DNA of 64,000 nucleotides, taken from Capitulum mitella (taxonomy: Eukaryota; Arthropoda; Thecostraca; Pollicipedomorpha; Pollicipedidae). The notes below the pieces were generated by a model. It saw only the letters and a list, made by a program, of their open reading frames with translations, ran no database searches and was not told the DNA's origin. Positions 58,745 through 64,000 of the stretch are shown in pieces. Every line of letters begins with the position of its first letter. The first letter of the stretch is position 1. Both the position numbers and the translations under genes were made by a program. The DNA is taken from NCBI GenBank assembly GCA_030062745.1, contig CP099849.1:18522144-18586143 (forward strand), given 5' to 3'.

Positions 58745-61700
58745 ATGATGGCTTGTGTCCCACCAGTAAGCTGTTGTCTGATGGCTGGGAATTCGAGGCA
58801 CCGCAGACGGCCGTGTGAAGAATTCAACGAGGAGGAGGAGGAAAACAAGAAAAAGGAGTATTTTGAAGGACTGGCAAAACTAAACGAAGACGGACACAGT
58901 CTGGCTGAGTACTGCCAGGGATTGGGACTCGATGACGATGATCCTGGTGGGTATTTCATGATTCCATGACAAACGTACTGTAAGTTTTGTATATAAGGAC
59001 AATGTACGTACTCATATGCACGTCGGCACAAATATACGTATGACGGTCGTGTGTAAGCGCAAAGGTACGTGAGCTCAAATGTACGAATGGCAAATATGTG
59101 TATGCGCGAGTATACGGAAATGCAAATGTGTTTCCGCAAATGTACGCATGCACAGATGCACGCATGGTAGATAGACGCAAGGAAATTTATGCAGGCGGTA
59201 AACGCAGCTCCCCTAGGCCTGAAATGCCATTACTTGCCTGAAATGCCTGCTGCGATGGGACTGTCATAGATAAAAAAGTGTCTTACGCATACAAACCCGT
59301 TTACGTTGGAGTATCAAACAGAATCGAACCATTGTTTCCTGCCACCTAAATATGCAACGTATTATCCGTTTTATATTCGTTAGCATGACCAACTTCATTG
59401 TTTTCCTAGCACTTTACCAATAAGGAGCGCCATTTATATGAAATTTACACAGGTTTACCTAACGCTAGGTTAACGACAAATCTTCTCGTTTGTTTATCGG
59501 AAAAGCGAGCTTTGAGATCATTACCTCACTTGATACAAAATCACGTCTTTGTATGAAAAGAAAGATTACCTAAGGTGCTTGCATCAGTTTTCAGATAAAG
59601 TATAGAGATCAGCCCGGGCAGTCATTTACGTGCCAGTGGATGGATAAATGAAAACAATATTTTTGCGATTGTATATGTTTATCTGTTTTTGCGTGCGCAT
59701 ATTTTGCGTTCACGTACTCTACGAATACGTACTTTTGCGCGTACGTACGTTTTAGCCTACGTACATTTGCGCATGCGTACATGTGCGTATACGTGCATTG
59801 TTCATGCGCACATTTGTCTTGCGCACGTAAGCGCTGACGTGCATTTACACAAGTACTTTTACCGTACTTAGATTTGCTCATGCGCACATATGCCCCAGGA
59901 ACTTATGTGGTACTTACATTACGTTTCGTTTATGCGGTTCTTGTATGTTATGAAGGATGGTGATTTTTCGGCGATCCCATGACGTTTGTGTTGTCATGTG
60001 CCTGTGCGCCCATATCAGCTGAACGCACTGCAACACTTCACTTGGCCATGACCTGCTCGGCCGTGACCTGACGTGGTCTGACCTGACCTGACCTGGCCCG
60101 GCTGCAGACCCGCGGCAGCCGTTCGCGGTGCTGCGCGCGCGCATGACGGACCTACTGGGGGACGGCGGCGTGATGAAGCTGGTGAAGACGGCCGGCGCCG
60201 GCTCCCAGGTGCCGCCCGGCAGCCGCGTCTGCGTCCACTACGTCGGCCAGTTCGAGGGCTTCGACGAGCCGTTCGACTCGACGTACATGCGCAACCGCGG
60301 TCGGCCGGAGACCCACCTGGTGGGGCCGAGCAGCCAGGTGAGCGGCGGCTCGTGCTGTCGGCGGGCTGGCACCCGGGGGCGGAAGGAAGCAACGTTTCAC
60401 AGGCGCTTCGGCGAGATCGGCCTAACTTGAAGACGAGAGCCATTTTACGTATTAGACGGTGCCAGATGGTGATAAATACGCAGACGTGCCTTCTTGTAAA
60501 CGCTCAACCGTTATCTAGTCCAGTCTGAAGTGGGGTGTTGGACCGCACTCCATTTCGTTTGTCAGGCACCTGCGGCATCGTTTCACCGCAGTTTTCGCCC
60601 ACAGCTGTCGGAGCTCATGTAAACCGGACTTTGTCGTTCTCCCCTGCACGGCTGATTTTCTTGGTCCTTGAGATCGTTGATCACAGCTCTCCGTATCGCA
60701 CAGGGTATTCCAGCTATCATTCGTTGGTTGTTGCCAACAGCCCGTAACGTGGCCGGCCATTGTATGCCGTTGAAGGTGTGGATGTCCCACCTGGCCGGCC
60801 CCCTGGCAGCATTCGGGACGTTCTTGTGAGCCTGGCCCGCTCGCCGGCAGCTGCTGCCGGGCCTGAACCTGACGCTGCTCTCCATGAAGAAGGGCGAGAC
60901 CTGTCTGGCACTCATCAGTCCGGAGTACGCCTTCGGCAAGATGGGCTGCGGCCCGCGTATCCCTGGAGGTCAGCTGACGCCCTCTTCAGGAGGCGGCTGC
61001 CTCTCCCGGGCGTCAGGTGGCCCGTGTCGGGGGCCAGCCCAGAGCTCGCGGGAAGGACTTTGGTTTCTTAAGTTTGCACTCGTGGGAGACTGATCGCGGC
61101 TGATGGGTCGAGTGAGGACCTTGTCACGGAAGGCGGCAAAGCAGGCTTGCTAGAAGGCCACGGTTAGGTCAGGGCTCAAATTTTTGCATTTTTTGCACTT
61201 TTACTGATTGATGTCGTTCCTCAGTTCGTATTCTGCTGCACGAGATGATGCTTTCAGTGTAAACCAGAGCCCATCCATTCAGCATAACAATTCTGGCAAT
61301 GTAGTATACTCGCTAACGTGACAACGTGGTGGTTGAGTTACACGTTTACTTTCTCCTTTAGATCATCCAACGCATCAAATTGATATTAATGAGAAATGGA
61401 TTTATTTAGCTTACATCATCTGTAGTCTGGTTTTGGCATTGGCATTGTGGCATTTAACGTGGCAGATTTGAGGTGTGCCGTTTTCATGACTTGTTCTCAG
61501 GCATGTTCTGTGTACGGAGAGCGGGCACTCAGCGGCTATAACTCGCAGACTCGGAGGTGCTGTTTGAGGTGACCGTCGTGTCCTTCACGGACTCGACCGA
61601 CGCCGATGAGTTCGACGACCTCACCGAGGAGGAGCAGAAAAAGTCCACCTTCCAGATGAGGATCAAGGCGATCAGGTGTCACCACGTCAAGGGCAACGAG

Positions 61701-63264
61701 TTCTACTCCCGCGGAGAGTACCACAAGGCTGCGAAAAGGCGAGCGGTGCACCTTCGTCCTGTGTTGTCCCCCGGACGCCGCACTGTCTGCGTCGGGGCAA
61801 GAAATTGTGTCGTTGGTCGTTGTTGTTCGGTGTTGGTTACTGGTGTTGGTTGTCATGGCATTGCCCGCTTCGTTTCGTTTTGTTTAAGTGTATTAAGTTC
61901 ACACTTACGCTTCCATGTTTCATTTCTCCAAAATATCCTGTTGTTTCCTTTCTGGTTTCATCCACTCGTGTGATTTCGGGCATGGCGTGCACATACGAAC
62001 ACACTCAAACCAGACAGCACGTGCCCATGAGGCCACCGCGGGCATCTGAGAACAGTGCCCGGTAAACTGAAATAGACAGGTGACAGCAGTGTGACAGACA
62101 GCGCGATTCGTTCCCTGTCGGAAGTTGCCCCGTCGCGGCGCTCACGAGATTTGAAGGGGGCGGGCACAGAGCCGCCACAGCGGGGTTCACCCTGGTCACC
62201 GGAGTGGCAGCCAGGCCGGGTGAACTCATCGACACACTTGACAGCCTACTGTTCGAGTCGAGCATCGCTCATCACATTCTGCAGCCCTCCGGCGAGGATA
62301 CCATCTGCAGTCTGAGATGGCAGGGCGTCAGGGTACATGGGCATTACGCTTGGAATTATCAGTGCAACGTGTCTAAGTCCTGGCCGGTTTCATCTAAGCT
62401 AGCCAGACCTAACCTGACATGGATTAGTGTATTGCGACCCGGCCTGACCGTACCTGCATTAATGGAACGGAATTGGTTTTTGGATGAACGGATGGATAAT
62501 GGAACTCTGTAATGATTACCTTCGTACCACTTCGCCGTGCATTTCCTTAATTATCTTTTTTTTTGCAGCCTGCAGTGCATGAAGGTCAGTCATGCCATTT
62601 TGTCATCGTTTATTATCAGTCAACAACTAGGACCTATTTGGTTAAAACCAGATGACCATGCATGTGTGAGTTTATTTTCAGTGTGGGCAGTTAAATAATA
62701 TCCTTTATCCAAGACGCCATCCACGAATTACAGCCTAGTAAAAGTTTTAGAAGTCAAACACCATAATCACACGAACAAAGGTATATTCTTACCCACCAAA
62801 GCCATTTGTTCACTTCTCAGTAAGAATGGAAAGAGATCGCCATGAATGTTATGACCTACGAGACCAACAGTGTATTGCAAGTTTTCGTTGTATACTTCAT
62901 GGCCGTGAGACTGATAGCTGCGAAGAACCTTCGGTGTATTGGGATCCTGTTTAGTGTGATGTAACCAACATTTTTGTTCTTTCTGAAGTCTCTCTTTTAT
63001 TTCGTACATTTGATGTGTCTTCCTTCCCTCTCCTCGCTGAAATGTTTTGTCGGTAGAAAGTATGCCACTGCACGCTTGATGAAAATGACGTTGATTTGTT
63101 CGGTTTTGCTGCTTCAACCTTCCAGCTACCGGGAGGCTGTCCGCGTTTTCCTCGTGAACATGTCATTCAAAAACGAAGAGGAACACCAGGAGGCGAAACA
63201 CGTGATCTTTAAAGTGATGTCAAACCGGACCCAGGCCCTTCTTCAAATGGCTCAGTGGAAAGAG
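58745..63264 (+). CDS. FKBP6/Shutdown-like co-chaperone, 5' five exons (partial)
   Basis: Exons are 58745-58946, 60108-60337, 60851-60968, 61549-61738 and 63126-63264, with phases 1, 0, 1, 2 and 0 all joining. The 293 codons encode an acidic leader (EFNEEEEENKKKEYF), an FKBP-type domain at about 75-205 (VCVHYVGQFEGFDEPFDSTY, PEYAFGKMGCGPRIPG, VLFEVTVVSF), and the first TPR repeats from about 225. The conserved Trp of active FKBPs is Leu here (LLPGLNL), as in FKBP6, so prolyl isomerase activity is doubtful. FKBP6 and Drosophila Shutdown work with Hsp90 in loading piRNAs onto Piwi proteins in the germline, and that role is inferred from family. The start is ATGATG at 58745 with a good context. 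The rest of the TPR domain lies beyond the window. Confidence 0.85.
58985..59190 (+). repeat. Degenerate ~20 bp array, left arm
   Basis: Variants of GCAAATGTACGCATGCRCA and CGTATGCGC repeat about ten times in the first intron of the FKBP6-like gene. The same motif in reverse fills 59685-59900. Confidence 0.6.
59685..59900 (-). repeat. Degenerate ~20 bp array, right arm (inverted)
   Basis: TACGTACATTTGCGCATGCG and similar units are the reverse complement of the array at 58985-59190. The two arms with about 500 bases between them could be the repeat-filled ends of one foldback-type element. Confidence 0.6.
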
Positions 63265-64000
63265 GTGAGAAATTGCCATTTTTTCACCCGTAGTCCGTGC
63301 CGCACTGCACGACGATACCACTGCTACGGTTCTTCTGTCCCGAAAAGTGTCGTTCTAGATCTTGTTCAGTCGTTGATCTCAGTAGTGCGGCACTGAAAGG
63401 CCTCCGGAGCAGGGCATATTCGCGCGGTTCGGAACGTCTTTAGGTGCATACGGTGGGGCTTGTGCTAAAATGCTGCATGTAGTCGTATGTCGTATGGTAC
63501 GTGTGGCGGCGTGATGCCCAATGTTTGGGTTACCATGGCTGTGCGATACCGATGGCGCCTATGTGTCATTTAGGGGTCCAGGTCGTATTGGTCTCCTTTC
63601 TGCTTGTCTTTTCTGCGTTCGGGAGTGCGTCCAGTGTTTTTGTGTATTGAGGTAACAGTTGGAAGTAGACAGATGGCAGCAACGTTTGTAAAATGTAGAT
63701 TTAGATGATTGCGTATTGCTTGTTAGAAACTTAAACAACTCTGGCTTATTTTGATATGTATCTTGGCTAGCTTCATAACCACGCTAAAAGCAAAGAGGGA
63801 CAAGGAAAGCTCCGTCCCTTCAGGACACCAGAAGATGGCGTAAGTTAACTTTCCTGGAGAAAACGGACAGCGCCCGGCTTGCGAACGGATAAGGGGTGGG
63901 ACGGGGGGGTGGATCATACTGCGGTTGCCGTTTCCTAGTGCGACCAAAATGGCTAGATGGGAGAGCCGGGCATCGTCCACCAGATTTGGTTACAGTGGGC
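63265..64000. other. Intron of the FKBP6-like gene, no further exon seen
   Basis: After the donor GAG|GTGAGA no TPR-coding exon is recognisable before the window ends. Confidence 0.5.

Noticed and set aside
62204..62512. Possible extra exon of the FKBP6-like gene (and a 16-base CTGCAGTGCATGAAG-type piece at 62569)
   Set aside because: Exon 4 joins exon 5 in perfect phase and gives the expected TPR helix. Including either piece would break the domain.
1..64000. CRISPR array, operon or prophage
   Set aside because: Direct repeats here lack regular spacers, the genes are split by introns, and no bacterial features are seen.

Overview
The window is animal nuclear DNA, most likely from an arthropod and probably a crustacean (inferred). 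It has split genes with GT-AG and two GC-AG introns, long introns full of small non-autonomous DNA transposons, several satellites, and an aldehyde oxidase of the insect type. I see no bacterial operon or phage signature.

Layout. 0-4 kb: a fragment of a TTAA-flanked repeat family, then a decayed transposase-like gene whose last reading frame ends in a Ulp1/SENP-type (C48) cysteine protease domain. 4-16 kb: repeats only. These are a satellite of alternating 142/131 bp monomers split by a TTAA-flanked MITE, a ~210 bp tandem repeat, a MITE with 25 bp inverted ends, and a 3.6 kb foldback-like element with long inverted arms built of ~30 bp repeats and itself interrupted by another TTAA element. 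16.3-17.2 kb is a GC-rich block that could be the promoter and non-coding first exon of the next gene.

19.3-45.5 kb, plus strand: a 24-exon molybdo-flavoenzyme gene (aldehyde oxidase / xanthine dehydrogenase family, about 1,287 residues). I rebuilt it exon by exon with matching splice phases. Both iron-sulfur clusters, the FAD domain and the molybdopterin domain are complete. There are two oddities near the 3' end: one extra base in exon 22 breaks the frame, and the start of exon 23, which carries the catalytic Glu loop, has been tandemly duplicated with its splice acceptor into the preceding intron. Introns hold hAT-like, pogo-like and TTAA-type MITEs and a 65 bp minisatellite.

45.5-58.7 kb: intergenic. 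It holds two weak candidate exons, a tRNA-derived SINE, an AT-rich stretch, a worn Ty3/Gypsy-type retrotransposon on the minus strand with diverged LTRs, and a nested TTAA structure whose core is a 2 kb near-perfect palindrome carrying an ecdysone-response-element-like motif.

58.7-63.3 kb, plus strand: the 5' part (five exons, 293 codons) of an FKBP6/Shutdown-like co-chaperone gene of the piRNA pathway, running off the right edge. The two genes share a strand, but nothing suggests that they work together.
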